From: Bacillota bacterium
GTDB lineage: Bacteria; Bacillota; Clostridia; Christensenellales; Aristaeellaceae
Assembly: GCA_023459275.1 (NCBI GenBank)
Contig: JAEWVC010000085.1
Location: forward strand, 40,652 to 104,651
DNA: 64,000 nt
Reading direction: 5' to 3'
The notes beneath the pieces are model-generated. The model was not told the DNA's origin. It was given only the letters and a program-made list of their open reading frames with translations, and searched no databases. How positions within the stretch are numbered: position 1 is the stretch's first letter; each line of letters opens with the position of its first letter. A program made the translations under genes and the position numbers. Below are positions 16,987 to 25,431 of the stretch, one piece after another.

Positions 16987-17903
16987 TCCCTGAACGCTAT
17001 GTAAGCATTGCTCCGCAGGTGAAAAGTGCCCTTGCCCAGGGAATGCCCGTGGTGGCGCTGGAATCTACCATCATTTCCCATGGTATGCCGTATCCGAAAA
17101 ATGTGGAAACGGCCCTGGCTGTGGAAAGCATCGTGCGGGACAACGGCGCCACCCCCGCCACCATTGCCGTGCTTGGCGGAAAGATCACCGTGGGGCTTGC
17201 GCCAGAGCAGATCGAAACGCTTGGCAAAAAGGGGCTGTCCGTGACAAAGGCCAGCCGCCGGGACCTGCCTGTGCTGCTTTCCAGGGGAGAGGACGGCGCC
17301 ACCACCGTGGCAGCCACCATGATCGGCGCGGCCTTGGCCGGCATCGCCGTGTTTGCTACCGGCGGCATCGGCGGCGTGCACCGGGGCGCCGAAACCACCA
17401 TGGACATCTCCGCCGACCTCCAGGAGCTTGCCAGAACGGATGTGATGGTGGTATGCGCCGGGGCCAAGGCCATATTGGACCTGGGGTTGACCCTGGAATA
17501 CCTGGAAACCATGGGTGTGCCGGTGATCGGCTACCAAACGCAAGAGCTGCCGGCCTTCTACACCAAGAAAAGCGGGTTCGGGGTGGACTGCCGCATGGAT
17601 ACCCCGCAAGAAATCGCGGCCGCCTTCCGTGCCAAGATGGCTTGCGGGCTGCACGGCGGAATGCTGGTAGCAAACCCCATTCCCGCGGAATATGCCATGG
17701 AGAACACATTAATTGATGCGGCCATCCAAAGCGCCCTCAAGGAGGCGGACGCCCTGCATATCCAGGGCAAGGCCATCACCCCCTTCCTGCTGGACAAAAT
17801 TCAAAAGCTCACCGGCGGAAAGAGCCTGGAGTCCAATATCCGCCTGGTGTACAACAATGCCGCGCTGGGCGCGCGGATCGCCTATGCATTGGCAAATGCT
17901 TGA
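16983..17903 (+). CDS. psuG: Pseudouridine-5'-phosphate glycosidase PsuG
   Basis: A 306-residue enzyme that cleaves the C-glycosidic bond of pseudouridine 5'-phosphate to uracil and ribose 5-phosphate. Family blocks are clear: 'VALESTIISHGMPYPKN' (~20-36), the lysine region 'TKASRRDLPVLL', and 'ATGGIGGVHRGAE' (~125). The length equals that of the E. coli enzyme. The ATG overlaps the psuK stop. Together they form a complete two-step pseudouridine salvage pathway acting on RNA turnover products. No nucleoside transporter lies beside them. Confidence 0.97.
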   Translation: MIPERYVSIAPQVKSALAQGMPVVALESTIISHGMPYPKNVETALAVESIVRDNGATPATIAVLGGKITVGLAPEQIETLGKKGLSVTKASRRDLPVLLSRGEDGATTVAATMIGAALAGIAVFATGGIGGVHRGAETTMDISADLQELARTDVMVVCAGAKAILDLGLTLEYLETMGVPVIGYQTQELPAFYTKKSGFGVDCRMDTPQEIAAAFRAKMACGLHGGMLVANPIPAEYAMENTLIDAAIQSALKEADALHIQGKAITPFLLDKIQKLTGGKSLESNIRLVYNNAALGARIAYALANA

Positions 17904-18006
17904 AGAACATTGTTTTGGTGGCGGCTGAATGCCGGTTTTGGACTGAAAACATGTATCGCGTTTTCTAAACGGCTGCCTGCCAGCGGATTCTTTGGCCCCT
18001 ATTCGT

Positions 18007-18012
18007 GGTATA
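18007..18012 (+). promoter_or_regulatory. Extended -10 element upstream of copZ
   Basis: GTGG followed by TATAAT about 70 bases before the start of the small metal-binding gene, in the 178-base gap after psuG. No clear -35 box, so this is an extended -10 candidate only. Confidence 0.4.
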
Positions 18013-18081
18013 ATAAGAATATGCCGGCAAGAAAAGGATACGGAAGCCGGCGGATGAAATGCATGCGCGGAGGGATACATT

Positions 18082-18312
18082 ATGAAAAAGATATTGACGG
18101 TGGAAGGCATGTCCTGCGCCCATTGCCAGGCCAGGGTGGAAAAGGCGCTGGCTGCCGTGAAGGGCGTGGAGAGCGCCAAGGTGGACCTGAAAAAGAAAAC
18201 AGCCACCGTTGCCCTGTCCGGAACGGTAGCCGACGACGCACTGATGGACGCTGTGAAGGAAGCGGGGTACGAGCCGGTAGCCATTGAGGAGAAAAAAGGC
18301 CTGTTTAGCTAA
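18082..18312 (+). CDS. copZ: Heavy-metal-associated domain protein, CopZ-like copper chaperone
   Basis: A 76-residue protein that is essentially one HMA ferredoxin-like domain. The metal site 'GMSCAHC' (residues ~9-15) supplies the two cysteines that bind Cu(I). 'GVESAKVDLKKKTATV' and a 'AGYEP' tail complete the fold. Such proteins carry copper to P-type ATPases or regulators in the cytosol. No copper ATPase or CsoR lies nearby, so its partner is elsewhere. The ATG follows GGAGGG, and a strong hairpin follows the gene. Confidence 0.9.
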   Translation: MKKILTVEGMSCAHCQARVEKALAAVKGVESAKVDLKKKTATVALSGTVADDALMDAVKEAGYEPVAIEEKKGLFS

Positions 18313-18346
18313 TACCCTTAATTTGAAAGTTTTCAGGGATGGGCAC

Positions 18347-18378
18347 GGGAAGGGGGCTTTTGCAAAAGCCCCCTTCCC
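18347..18378. terminator. Bidirectional terminator, perfect palindrome
   Basis: A perfect 15-bp stem (18347-18361 with 18364-18378) with a two-base centre, GGGAAGGGGGC arms flanked internally by TTTT/AAAA. It serves the convergent copZ and potD genes. Confidence 0.85.
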
Positions 18379-18402
18379 GCCTTATTTCATCGTCCCATTC
18401 CG

Positions 18403-19443
18403 TTACTTTGCGCTCTTGACGTCCAGCCAGAGGGCGTTGTAGATTTCAATGAAATCCTGGATATCGTCGAAGTATTCGCACCGGGCCACCACTTCCGGCG
18501 CGGGGTTCATGACAGGGTTGCCGGTGTATTCCTCGCCCATCAGCGCGACGGCGCCGGCGTTGGGGGAGGAGTACCAGATAGCCTCGCAATTGATCTGGGC
18601 GATGTCGGGCCTGGACATGAAGTTGATGAAGGCTTCGGCGTTTGCCTTGTTCTTGGCACCCTTGGGGATGACCATGGCGTCCACCCACACGTTGGAGCCC
18701 TCCTTGGGCACCACATAGTCAAGATCGGGGTTCAGGTCGATGGCGTATTGCGCGTCGCCGCTCCACATAAGCGCCAGGGCCGCCTCGCCGGCCACCATCT
18801 TGTCCTTGGTCTCATCCACCTGATAGGCTTTGACGATGCCTTCCTGCTTTTGCTTGATCAGCAGATCCTTGGCCTGCTCCAGAGCCACGGGGTCCCGGGT
18901 GTTCATGGAATAGCCCAGGTACTTCAGTGTAATGCCCATGGTATCCCGGATGCTGTCCATCATGAACACATTGCCCAGGTACTTGGTATCCCACAGGATC
19001 GCCCAGCTGTCCACGGGCTCCTGGACCATGGTCTTGTTGTACAGGATGCCCACGGTGCCCCACATGTAGGGCACGGAGTATTCGCCGGTGGGATCGTAGG
19101 AGGCGTTGCGCAGTTCGGGCAGGATTTGATCCACATTGGGCACGTTGCTGAAGTCGATTGTCTCCAGCAGGCCTTTGGAGAGCATGCGCTCCACAGCATA
19201 GTCGGAGGGGAAAACCACATCGAAGGCGGAAGGCGTAGCCTCCACCTGCACCAGCATATCCTCGTTGGTGGTGAAATTCATATAGTTGACTTTGATGCCC
19301 GTTTCCGCCGTGAACATTTCCAGGGTGGTTTCGTCAATATAATCCTCCCAGTTGAAAATGTTCACCACACCGCCGCTTTCCGCGACGGCGGCCATGGGAA
19401 CCAGCAGGCAGGCGATCATGAGCAGCGCGAGTACTTTTTTCAT
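18403..19443 (-). CDS. potD: Spermidine/putrescine ABC transporter substrate-binding protein
   Basis: The 346-residue product has a signal peptide (to ~residue 20, Ala-Val-Ala cleavage region) and the PotD opening 'VNIFNWEDYIDE', in which Trp and Glu help form the polyamine pocket. 'FDVVFPSDYAVERM' and 'VPYMWGTVGILYN' are further PotD-family blocks. The frame extends upstream, but the ATG at 19443 sits after AAGGAGGTACACC, which fixes the start. It is the last gene of the regulator-potA-potB-potC-potD operon, 25 bases after potC. It captures polyamine outside the membrane and delivers it to PotBC. Choice between putrescine and spermidine cannot be made by eye. Confidence 0.96.
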   Translation of the reverse strand: MKKVLALLMIACLLVPMAAVAESGGVVNIFNWEDYIDETTLEMFTAETGIKVNYMNFTTNEDMLVQVEATPSAFDVVFPSDYAVERMLSKGLLETIDFSNVPNVDQILPELRNASYDPTGEYSVPYMWGTVGILYNKTMVQEPVDSWAILWDTKYLGNVFMMDSIRDTMGITLKYLGYSMNTRDPVALEQAKDLLIKQKQEGIVKAYQVDETKDKMVAGEAALALMWSGDAQYAIDLNPDLDYVVPKEGSNVWVDAMVIPKGAKNKANAEAFINFMSRPDIAQINCEAIWYSSPNAGAVALMGEEYTGNPVMNPAPEVVARCEYFDDIQDFIEIYNALWLDVKSAK

Positions 19444-19468
19444 GGGGTGTACCTCCTTGTTTTGTATG

Positions 19469-20269
19469 TCATGCGCGTTGGCGCACAGCATCGGGTGATT
19501 TCTTTTGCGTTCTGCCCGTGCGGCGGTTGACCGCGAACAGGAGCAGCAAAAGCGCCACAAACATCAGCGCGCTCAGGGCATTGAGAGTGGGTTCGATGCC
19601 GATGCGGGCTTTGGAGTAGATCAGCGTGGAAAGGTTTTTCACCAGCGGGCTGGTGGTAAAGTAGCTGATCACAAAATCGTCCAGGGAGAGGGTAAAGGCA
19701 AGCAGCGCGCCGGTAATGACGCCCGCGCTGATCTCCGGCAGGATTACGTGCAGAAGCGCGTATCCCGGCGTTGCGCCCAGGTCCAGCGCCGCCTCATAGC
19801 TGTATTTGTTCATTTGCTTGAGCTTTGGGAGCACCGAGAGGATGACATAGGGTGTATTGAAGGTAACATGGGCCAGCAGCATGGTGATGTAGCCCCGCTC
19901 CACCTTGGCAAACAGGAACAGCAGCATCAGGGAGATGCCCGTCACGATATCCGGCATGGTCATGGGCAGGTTGGTCATGGTCATCATGAACGCCTGGGGC
20001 CGCTTGCGCATGGCGTGGATGCCGATAGCCGCCAGGGTGCCCAGAATGGTGGCCGCCACGGCCGCGATCACCGCCACGGTAAGGGTGACGTACAGCGCCT
20101 GCATGATGGACTTGTCCTGAAAGAGCGCGCCGTACCAGCGAAGGGAAAAGCCCTCCCACTTGGCGCGGCTCTTGCCCGCGTTGAAGGACTGGAAGATCAG
20201 CACCACAATAGGAATATACAGAAAGAACAGCATGACCGCCAGGTAAAAACGCTTTAGAAACCGCTTCAT
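19469..20269 (-). CDS. potC: Polyamine ABC transporter permease PotC
   Basis: A 266-residue inner-membrane permease with six hydrophobic segments. The EAA loop that contacts the ATPase is visible as 'EAALDLGATPGYALLHVILPEI' in two pieces around residue 170. The ATG at 20269 overlaps the potB stop (ATGA), so the long upstream extension of the frame is a shadow in potB. The N-terminus 'MKRFLKRFYLAV' is typical of PotC. It forms the channel with PotB, driven by PotA. Confidence 0.95.
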   Translation of the reverse strand: MKRFLKRFYLAVMLFFLYIPIVVLIFQSFNAGKSRAKWEGFSLRWYGALFQDKSIMQALYVTLTVAVIAAVAATILGTLAAIGIHAMRKRPQAFMMTMTNLPMTMPDIVTGISLMLLFLFAKVERGYITMLLAHVTFNTPYVILSVLPKLKQMNKYSYEAALDLGATPGYALLHVILPEISAGVITGALLAFTLSLDDFVISYFTTSPLVKNLSTLIYSKARIGIEPTLNALSALMFVALLLLLFAVNRRTGRTQKKSPDAVRQRA

Positions 20270-21255
20270 ATCATGCTCCCCCCTTCTCCCTCCGGGTCGG
20301 CCTTGCGGAGGATTCCAAGGCTTACAAGGATCATGACCATCATCACCAGAGACAGCGCGCTGCCCACATTCCAGTTGCCCTCGGTAAGAAACTTGTTTTC
20401 GATCAGGTCGCCGAACATCATGGTATTGCCTCCGCCCAGGATGCGCGGGATGAAGAAGGTGGTCACAGAGGGCATGAAAACCATGGTAATGCCGGAGATG
20501 ATGCCCGGGATGCTCAAGGGCAGCGTGACCCGCAGGAAGGTTTTCACGTGGTTGGCCCCCAGATCTTGGGCGGCCTCCAGCAGGCGCACGTCCGTCTTTG
20601 TCAGGGACGTGTAGATAGGGAATACCATAAAGGGAAGGAAGTTGTATACCATCCCCAGCAGCACCGCGCCGTTGTTGTACATCAGCTGCGCGCCGGCGAA
20701 CCCAAATGCCTTCAATACGCTGTTGATCAGCCCCTGGTCCTCCAGCAGGGACATCCAGGCCACGGTGCGTAAAAGAAAATTCATCCACATGGGGATAATG
20801 AACAGCACCACGATGGTGGAGCCGATCTTCATCTCCCTGTCCGCCATAAACAGCGCGGCGGGATAGCCCATAACCAGGCTGATGGCGGTGCACAAAAAGG
20901 CCATCCATACGGAGTAGACCAGCGTATCCACATTCACCGTGCCGCGGCGGATGTAGGAGGCGTACTGCTCGCCCATGGAGGCGTAGAGCTGGTTCTTGCT
21001 GTGATTGCTGTCAAAGAAGTTCAAAAAATTGTCCAGGGTAAAGGCGCCAGACTTGTCTGTAAACGCGTAATAACCGATCAATATCACCGGCAGCGCCGTG
21101 AACAGGATCATCCACAGGGCATAGGGGGAAGCAAACAAGGGGCGCCTGACACCCCCATGGCGGCGGACGGAGACAAAAATCATGGCGGCGAAGGCGGCAA
21201 AACCCAGCGCCATCATGATCCATGCCCAGGAGGGAAGGCTCATGCCGCTGATCAA
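20266..21255 (-). CDS. potB: Polyamine ABC transporter permease PotB
   Basis: A 329-residue permease with an extra N-terminal membrane helix, then a periplasmic-side loop and five to six further helices. The EAA loop reads 'EAAQDLGANHVKTFLRVTLP' (~235). The likely start is the TTG at 21255, which overlaps the potA stop as TTGA and lies about 10 bases after GGAGGAGG; an ATG five codons further in is the alternative. It ends inside the first codon of potC. PotB and PotC together form the transmembrane path. Confidence 0.93.
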   Translation of the reverse strand: MISGMSLPSWAWIMMALGFAAFAAMIFVSVRRHGGVRRPLFASPYALWMILFTALPVILIGYYAFTDKSGAFTLDNFLNFFDSNHSKNQLYASMGEQYASYIRRGTVNVDTLVYSVWMAFLCTAISLVMGYPAALFMADREMKIGSTIVVLFIIPMWMNFLLRTVAWMSLLEDQGLINSVLKAFGFAGAQLMYNNGAVLLGMVYNFLPFMVFPIYTSLTKTDVRLLEAAQDLGANHVKTFLRVTLPLSIPGIISGITMVFMPSVTTFFIPRILGGGNTMMFGDLIENKFLTEGNWNVGSALSLVMMVMILVSLGILRKADPEGEGGSMI

Positions 21256-22340
21256 TTCTCTTCCGCCTCCTCCCTGTGCTGGGCAGGGGGCTCGCTGTCC
21301 ATGGGCTTCATGATGTGGATGTTGAAGGGCACGATGGCCAGGCCCACCCGGGAGTTTTGGGGCTGCATGGTGGTGGAGTGCACCTTGAAGGTGGCTTCGC
21401 CCGCATCGATCATCATTTCATAATGCACCCCCTTGAAGAGCACACTTTTCACCGTGCCGGTCAACTGCCCCACATCCTCGCCCACCAGCATGATGTCCTC
21501 CGGGCGCACCACCACGTCCACCGGCGCGTTTTCGCCAAAGCCCGCGTCCACGCAGGGAAAGTCGGCCCCGGCGAAGGACACCAATTCATCCCGGACCATG
21601 GTGCCCCGCAGGATATTGCTCTCGCCGATGAAGTCCGCCACGAAGGCGTTCACCGGCTCGTCATAGATGCGCTTGGGATCGCCTATTTGAAGAATTTTGC
21701 CGTCCCGCATCACCACCACGGTGTCGCTCATGGTCAGGGCTTCCTCCTGGTCGTGGGTCACATACAGGAAGGTGATCCCCAGGCGCTGCTGCATGTTTTT
21801 CAATTCCAACTGCATGCCCTTGCGCAATTTCAGATCCAGCGCACCCAAGGGCTCATCCAGCAAAAGCACCTCCGGCTCGTTCACCAGCGCCCTGGCGATG
21901 GCCACCCGCTGCTGCTGGCCCCCGGAGAGGGATTCCACGCTACGCTTGCCGTAGCCGTTCAAATTGACAAGGTCCAGCATGGCGTCCACCCGGCGGCGGA
22001 TATCGCCCTTGTCCACTTTGGCGATTTTCAGGCCGAAGGCAATGTTATCCTGGACGTTCAGGTGGGGGAACAGCGCGTACTTTTGAAAGATGGTGTTCAC
22101 CTTGCGCTTATAGGGGGGCACGTTGGTGATATCCTTTCCCTCGAAAAGCACCCGGCCAATGGTGGGATATTCAAAGCCGCCGATGATGCGCAGCGTGGTG
22201 GTCTTGCCGCACCCGCTGGGCCCCAGCAGCGTAACAAACTCTTTTTTGCGCACATATAGGTTGATGTTGTCAAGCACCGTCGTGCCGTCAAAATCCTTCG
22301 AAATGGATTGAAGATCGATCAGGTGCGTCTTTTCAACCAT
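21252..22340 (-). CDS. potA: Polyamine ABC transporter ATP-binding protein PotA
   Basis: A 362-residue ATPase. Walker A 'LLGPSGCGKTTTLRI' (~40), signature 'VESLSGGQQQRVAIARAL' (~138), Walker B 'LLLDEPLGALD' (~160) and the switch His in 'VTHDQEEA' are all intact. After ~240 there is a TOBE-type regulatory domain ('VVVRPEDIML'). The ATG at 22340 follows AAGGAGA; a longer frame upstream lacks a site. It lies 28 bases after the regulator gene and overlaps potB. It powers polyamine uptake. Confidence 0.96.
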   Translation of the reverse strand: MVEKTHLIDLQSISKDFDGTTVLDNINLYVRKKEFVTLLGPSGCGKTTTLRIIGGFEYPTIGRVLFEGKDITNVPPYKRKVNTIFQKYALFPHLNVQDNIAFGLKIAKVDKGDIRRRVDAMLDLVNLNGYGKRSVESLSGGQQQRVAIARALVNEPEVLLLDEPLGALDLKLRKGMQLELKNMQQRLGITFLYVTHDQEEALTMSDTVVVMRDGKILQIGDPKRIYDEPVNAFVADFIGESNILRGTMVRDELVSFAGADFPCVDAGFGENAPVDVVVRPEDIMLVGEDVGQLTGTVKSVLFKGVHYEMMIDAGEATFKVHSTTMQPQNSRVGLAIVPFNIHIMKPMDSEPPAQHREEAEEN

Positions 22341-22368
22341 GGACAGCGGTCTCCTTTGACAGAAAATT

Positions 22369-22911
22369 TCAGAACATGGGGGGCGTGGAGATCCATAGCA
22401 CTTTTGCCTTGGATTTGCCAGCATTCTTCAATTGGTGCGGTGCGTGGGGATGCAGGCAGAAACTGTCACCGGCCTTGGCCTTGTGCCGCTTGTCGCCCAG
22501 CAGGATATGGATGATGCCGGTAAGGACAAAGCCAAATTCCTCCCCTTCGTGGGGCGGCAACATTTGTGTTTCACCGCCCTCCGCCATCTCCACCAGGATG
22601 GGTTCCATGCTGTTTTTCTGCGCGTTGGCCACCAGCCAGGTGATGCCGCCCCTGAGCGTCTCCTCATCCTCTTTGACAAACATGTCCTGGGCGGTGTAGA
22701 CCACCTTATCGGCTTCCTTGTCATTGAAAAAGCCCGGCAGGCTGCTGCCAAGGCATTCCAGCATATCGGTAAGGGTGGCGATGGAGGGGGAGGCAAGGTC
22801 GCGCTCCACCTGGGAGATAAAGCCCTTGCTCAGTTCGCAACGGTCGGCCAGTTCCTCCTGGGTCAGGCCCCTAAGTATCCGCAACCGGCGCAGCTTTTCT
22901 CCGATCTTCAT
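22369..22911 (-). CDS. XRE-cupin transcriptional regulator (PuuR-like) of the pot operon
   Basis: A 180-residue regulator. The N-terminal helix-turn-helix 'LTQEELADRCELSKGFISQVERD' (~15-38, in two pieces) is followed by a C-terminal cupin barrel (~105-175) with 'PHEGEEFGFVLTG' and 'LHPHAPHQLKN', the usual small-molecule sensing domain. The ATG at 22911 is preceded by GGGGGAAG. It is the first gene of the pot operon, which suggests control by polyamine and autoregulation, as for PuuR-type proteins in other bacteria. Three GTTTA/TAAAC palindromes directly upstream are candidate operators. The ligand is inferred. Confidence 0.92.
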   Translation of the reverse strand: MKIGEKLRRLRILRGLTQEELADRCELSKGFISQVERDLASPSIATLTDMLECLGSSLPGFFNDKEADKVVYTAQDMFVKEDEETLRGGITWLVANAQKNSMEPILVEMAEGGETQMLPPHEGEEFGFVLTGIIHILLGDKRHKAKAGDSFCLHPHAPHQLKNAGKSKAKVLWISTPPMF

Positions 22912-23275
22912 AGAACGCTTCCCCCTTGCACACACTCGCAACAAAATCCGGCGGCCGATTTTGTTTGATCCTGCTAAACTTCTTGTCAATGTGCTGTGTT
23001 TAGCAATAGTAAACAAAAAAGCATGGTTTATTAAACCACAAACCCTGCCGCATGTCAACCTTCCGCAGGCATATTTCGTCAAAAAATTTCATGCCGGTCT
23101 GAAGGGAAAACTGTGTTTCACGGGACTGCGGAAAAGGATTTGTGCATCCCCAGGTATCTTTCGGTACATTCCTTGCTGGTTTTGTGTGGTCATCCTATGC
23201 AAAAACCCCTGTTTATGGTATGCTTGATCCATCAAAAGCGGGCGTTCGCCCCTTTGCGAGGGAAGGAGTTGTACC
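22912..23275. other. Divergent intergenic region between the pot operon and hflK
   Basis: 364 bases without a gene. It carries three GTTTA/TAAAC palindromic sites (22963-22979, 22997-23015, 23025-23037) near the pot operon. On the + strand it carries a possible weak promoter (TTGCTG, 17 bases, TATGCA; around 23173-23201) before hflK. An AAGGAG ribosome site for hflK lies at its right end. Confidence 0.5.
22963..23037 (-). promoter_or_regulatory. Three GTTTA/TAAAC palindromes, candidate operator of the pot operon
   Basis: GTTTG-N7-TAAAC (22963-22979), TGTTTA-N7-TAAACA (22997-23015, perfect arms) and GGTTTA-T-TAAACC (23025-23037, perfect arms). They lie 50-125 bases upstream of the regulator start. 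The minus-strand TACTAT inside the middle site could be a -10 box, so binding there would block transcription. Assignment to the adjacent XRE-cupin protein is inference. Confidence 0.55.
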
Positions 23276-24241
23276 ATGCAGGGAAAGATGACCGGCAGAC
23301 TGCTGGCCGTATTGGTAGTGGTGGTGCTGGCGGGGATCGTGCTGTTCAGCGGATTTTACCGCGTGGGGCAGGGGGAGGAAGCGTTGGTGATCACTTTCGG
23401 ACGTGTCACTGCAACGCACGGACCGGGATTGTACTTCCGCATCCCCTTTGTGCAGAATGTGATCAGCGAGAGCGTGACCACCATCCATACCAAGGAATAC
23501 GGCTTCCGTACCACGTCCCAGGGCTCGGCGGGCCGGGCCTCCAAGTACGTAGACAATACCACTGAGAGCGTGATGCTCACCAACGACAACAGCATTGTAT
23601 CCCTGGAGGCTATTTACCAGTACACCATCCGGGATGTGAAGCAGTATTACTTTGACGTGGATGATCCGGAGGGCACGCTTCAGCTGGCCTTCGAGGCGGT
23701 CATCCGCAGAAACATCCAGAACCTCACCCTGGACAACGCGCTGCTGAACAAGGAGGACATTGAGCGGGCGGTGCTGCCGGAGTTCCAGCACATCGTGGAC
23801 AGCTATGAGATGGGCGTGAAGATCAACAGCGTGCGCATTCAAAACATCACTGTACCCTCCACCGTCACAGCAGCCTATGAGGACGTGAACAACGCCAAAA
23901 ACGAAATGACAAAGCGCCTGGACGAGGCGGAGAAGTACAAGAACGAGGTGCTCCCCACCGCCAGGTACAAAGCATACCAGGTGCTGCAGGAGGCGGAGGC
24001 TTACAAGGCGGAAACCATCGCCGCAGCCGAGGCCCAGGTGGCAGTGTTCAACGCCGTGTATGAAAAATACAAGGCCGCGCCGGAAATCACCAGAACGCGC
24101 CTGATGATTGAAACCATGGAAAGCATTTTGAAGAACAGCGGAAAGATCGTTGTTGCGGACAATAACAGTGATGTCCTGAAGGTGCTGGAAGTCAACGGCA
24201 CCGATGAAACCATCACTGCTGCCGCGGCTGGAAAGGAGTGA
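23276..24241 (+). CDS. hflK: SPFH/band-7 protein HflK
   Basis: The 321-residue product has one N-terminal membrane segment (~8-28) followed by an SPFH domain: 'VGQGEEALVITFGRV', then 'GLYFRIPFVQ', then the 'NIQNLTLDNALLNKEDIE' helix. The C-terminal coiled region is rich in Ala/Glu ('QVLQEAEAYKAETIAAAEAQVA'), as in HflK. In other bacteria HflK and HflC form a membrane cage around the FtsH protease and limit its activity. The gene overlaps or abuts hflC, and the ATG follows GGAAGGAG. Confidence 0.92.
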   Translation: MQGKMTGRLLAVLVVVVLAGIVLFSGFYRVGQGEEALVITFGRVTATHGPGLYFRIPFVQNVISESVTTIHTKEYGFRTTSQGSAGRASKYVDNTTESVMLTNDNSIVSLEAIYQYTIRDVKQYYFDVDDPEGTLQLAFEAVIRRNIQNLTLDNALLNKEDIERAVLPEFQHIVDSYEMGVKINSVRIQNITVPSTVTAAYEDVNNAKNEMTKRLDEAEKYKNEVLPTARYKAYQVLQEAEAYKAETIAAAEAQVAVFNAVYEKYKAAPEITRTRLMIETMESILKNSGKIVVADNNSDVLKVLEVNGTDETITAAAAGKE

Positions 24242-24246
24242 GCGGG

Positions 24247-25296
24247 ATGCAAGGCGGACAGGCAAACTATCAAAAGCCTATCAATTACCAAAGCGAGCAG
24301 TGGAAGACCTTCGCCCGCAAAAATGCAAAGCGTCTGATTATCCTCGGCCTGGCGGTGATCCTGTTTCTGGTTGTGATCAACGAGTGCGTGTTCATCGTGG
24401 GCGAGGCGGAGCAGGCGGTGGTCAGCCGCTTCGGGGTTATCAAACGCATCATCCTCAACAGCGAGAATGATTTTCATCAAACTTTTGCAGACCAGCTGAA
24501 GGATGAAATCACCATGTCCGGCAACGTTCAAATTGTGGTGGGCAGCGGCCTGCAATGGAAAATACCCTTCATGGATAAGGTGGAGCGGTATTCCTCCCGG
24601 CTGTACACCTATGTCTCCGACAGCGAGGTGGTGAATACCCAGGAAAAGAAACAGTATTACATCACCACCTTCGCCCAGTGGTACATTGCCGATCCCGCGC
24701 TTTTCAGCCTGAAACTGGGCAACATGGTCAGCGCCGAGAATCAGCTGGACAACCTGATCCATCCCGTGATCGTGCAGGCGATCAACCGCATGCTGGCGGA
24801 GAACTTTGTCAGCAACAAGGAGGCGCTTAACGCCACCCTAGCCGACGGGCTCACCACCATCAATGAGGATATGTGCCTGCGGGGTATTGAGGTAAAGGAT
24901 ATCCAGGTGCACCGCACCACCCTCCCTCCCGCCAACCTGGAGAGCACCTACGCCCGCATGCAGGCGGACCGTGCCAAGGTAGCCCAGCAGCTTCGCAGCG
25001 AGGGCCAGGAGGAGTATCAAAAATCCGTGGCCAGCGCCGACCTGGAAGCCCGCAAGCTGGAAGCCGACGCCATGAGCGAGGCCGGGCGCATCAAGGGCGA
25101 GGGCGATGCCCAGGCTTTGGAGATTTACGCGGACTCCTATGGCAAGGATGAAGCATTCTACAGCTATTGGCGCTCCTTGCAGGCCTTGGAAACGGCCATC
25201 AATCAAAACAGCACCCTGATCCTGGACAAGGAACATCCCCTGTGGAAAGACCTGCTCACCTGGGCGACACAGAACCAGGAGAACGCTGCCAAGTAA
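24247..25296 (+). CDS. hflC: SPFH/band-7 protein HflC
   Basis: A 349-residue protein with one membrane segment (~35-55), an SPFH domain with 'VGEAEQAVVSRFGVIKR' and 'GLQWKIPFMDKVERY', and the HflC-type helix 'ARMQADRAKVAQQLRSEGQ' with its C-terminal 'SEAGRIKGEGDAQALEIYADSYG'. A GTG at 24238 overlaps the hflK stop, but the ATG at 24247 lies 9 bases after AAAGGAG, so I choose it. Compared with E. coli HflC it has an insert of about 25 residues near 75-95. It is the partner of HflK and lies upstream of a flotillin, giving three SPFH genes in a row. Confidence 0.92.
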   Translation: MQGGQANYQKPINYQSEQWKTFARKNAKRLIILGLAVILFLVVINECVFIVGEAEQAVVSRFGVIKRIILNSENDFHQTFADQLKDEITMSGNVQIVVGSGLQWKIPFMDKVERYSSRLYTYVSDSEVVNTQEKKQYYITTFAQWYIADPALFSLKLGNMVSAENQLDNLIHPVIVQAINRMLAENFVSNKEALNATLADGLTTINEDMCLRGIEVKDIQVHRTTLPPANLESTYARMQADRAKVAQQLRSEGQEEYQKSVASADLEARKLEADAMSEAGRIKGEGDAQALEIYADSYGKDEAFYSYWRSLQALETAINQNSTLILDKEHPLWKDLLTWATQNQENAAK

Positions 25297-25431
25297 GCAG
25301 ATTTGGACTAAATTCAGACCGTTCCTCTACGCAGCGGGAGCCATGGCTCCCGCTGCCGGCAGGTTGTGCCGGAAAAAAGGCATACAAAGCATTGCTTGTA
25401 TACATAAAAAGATGGAATGAGGTGGTTTTGC

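Noticed and set aside
20270..20908. Upstream extension of the potC frame that would give a 479-residue protein.
   Set aside because: It runs inside potB in another frame. The ATG at 20269 overlaps the potB stop and the protein from there matches PotC fully.
18403..22911. The possibility that the SBP-permease-ATPase operon imports an amino acid or iron rather than polyamine.
   Set aside because: The binding protein opens with the PotD-type NWEDYID motif, and all four subunits match Pot proteins in order and length, so polyamine is the better call.
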